In this document: piece by piece, positions 14,115 to 14,573 of the stretch | How the letters are laid out: each line of letters begins with the position of its first letter | How positions within the stretch are numbered: the stretch's first letter is position 1 | DNA from: Candidatus Aerophobota bacterium | Lineage (GTDB): Bacteria > Aerophobota > Aerophobia > Aerophobales > JAGHCO01 | Direction of reading: 5' to 3' | Assembly: GCA_021160405.1 (NCBI GenBank) | Contig: JAGHCO010000084.1 | Location: 1 to 14,573 of the forward strand | Length of the DNA: 14,573 nucleotides | Notes under the pieces: generated by a model | What the model saw: the letters and a program-made list of their open reading frames with translations, nothing else | Database searches by the model: none | Told to the model about the DNA's origin: nothing | Program-made: the position numbers and the translations under genes

Positions 14115-14573
14115 ATGAATCCTACATCTCAAATAAAGCTGGAAAGAGAAGATAAAAGGATTAAATTAACCCTTTCTTACAATCCTACTTATATCAAAAA
14201 ATCAAAACTATCCCTGGTTATTACTGGCACCCTGATAAAAAATATTGGAGTTTTCCCTACTCAAAAGATATTCTGAAGAGGATTTTGTCCATTTTTAAGT
14301 AGACTCTGCCTTGCAAGTTTCTTTTAATCAAAAATCTTACAAACAGAGACCAAATCAGATCCAAATTATAGAGGCAGTAAAGAAAGAACTCAAATTAAGA
14401 GGATACAGCCAGAAAACAAGAAAGGCATATCTGCACCATATTGAACGATACATTAGTCATTTTGCAAAAGATCCAAAACAACTTGATGAAAAACATATCA
14501 GAGATTATATGCTTTATTTAATTGATAAGAAAAAAGTGTTGAGGGCTTATCATGATCAAGCAGTAAGCGCCAT
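14115..14573 (+). pseudogene. Tyrosine recombinase (integrase), frameshifted, cut by window edge
   Basis: Three reading frames in succession spell one recombinase. From ATG 14115 comes MNPTSQIKLERED..LTLSYNPTYIKK. After the A6 run at 14196-14201 the -1 frame continues with IKTIPGYYWHPDKKYWSFPY and KRILSIFK to a TAG at 14300. From 14299 the next -1 frame gives the SAM-like core-binding domain (VKKELKLRGYSQKTRKAYLHH, IRDYMLYL, HDQAVSA) and runs off the end. This N-terminal WHPDKKYW module plus SAM-like domain is typical of integron-integrase- or XerD-like recombinases. The catalytic domain (Arg...HxxR...Tyr) lies outside the window. Both shifts fall in A/T homopolymers and each fits one lost base. 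Decay is most likely; sequencing error is possible. It lies divergently to the glycosylasparaginase gene. Confidence 0.8.

Overview
The window looks like chromosomal DNA from a low-GC bacterium (roughly 35-40 % G+C by eye). Shine-Dalgarno sites are strong (AGGAGG-type), several promoters are sigma-A-like, and starts include GTG and probably one ATT. The gene content (B12-type radical SAM enzyme, an Fe-S aldo/keto reductase, a metallo-hydrolase family best known from archaea, an AAA_32-type Lon protease) suggests an anaerobe, perhaps from a deep-branching uncultivated phylum. The sequence alone cannot fix the taxon.

Layout. (1) 1-4613, minus strand: an apparent four-gene operon read right to left. 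It encodes a TPR protein, a LonB-like ATP-dependent protease, glycerol-3-phosphate dehydrogenase (GpsA) and a HAD-family phosphatase cut by the window edge. A promoter lies at about 4670-4697. (2) 4614-5227: about 600 bp with no intact gene, only open-frame fragments that may be decayed coding sequence. (3) 5228-7322, plus strand: a small GYD-domain protein, then a GAF-GGDEF-HD-GYP cyclic-di-GMP enzyme preceded by a strong 15-bp hairpin. (4) 7437-8919, minus strand: a metallo-beta-lactamase-fold protein of the UPF0282 type and an unrecognised 161-residue helical protein. The UPF0282 gene appears to start at ATT. (5) 8920-9406: divergent intergenic region with a hairpin, a terminator-like structure and a promoter. 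(6) 9407-12887, plus strand: a cobalamin-binding radical SAM protein, a broken trans-sulfuration PLP enzyme (internal deletion plus frameshift), and an aldo/keto reductase with two C-terminal 4Cys motifs. (7) 13066-13932, minus strand: a glycosylasparaginase-type Ntn hydrolase with its own promoter. (8) 14115 to the end, plus strand: a tyrosine recombinase with two frameshifts, running off the window.

How the genes relate. The leftmost operon combines protein quality control (Lon), phospholipid-precursor synthesis (GpsA) and a phosphatase; I see no single pathway linking them. The GAF-GGDEF-HD-GYP protein is a self-contained second-messenger module. The right half is a set of single metabolic genes next to two decaying genes, including recombinase remains, so it looks like a region undergoing gene loss. 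I found no CRISPR array, tRNA, rRNA or recognisable defence system, and no convincing new multi-gene system. The most unusual items are the ATT start, the hairpin upstream of the cyclic-di-GMP gene, and the decaying PLP-enzyme and recombinase genes.
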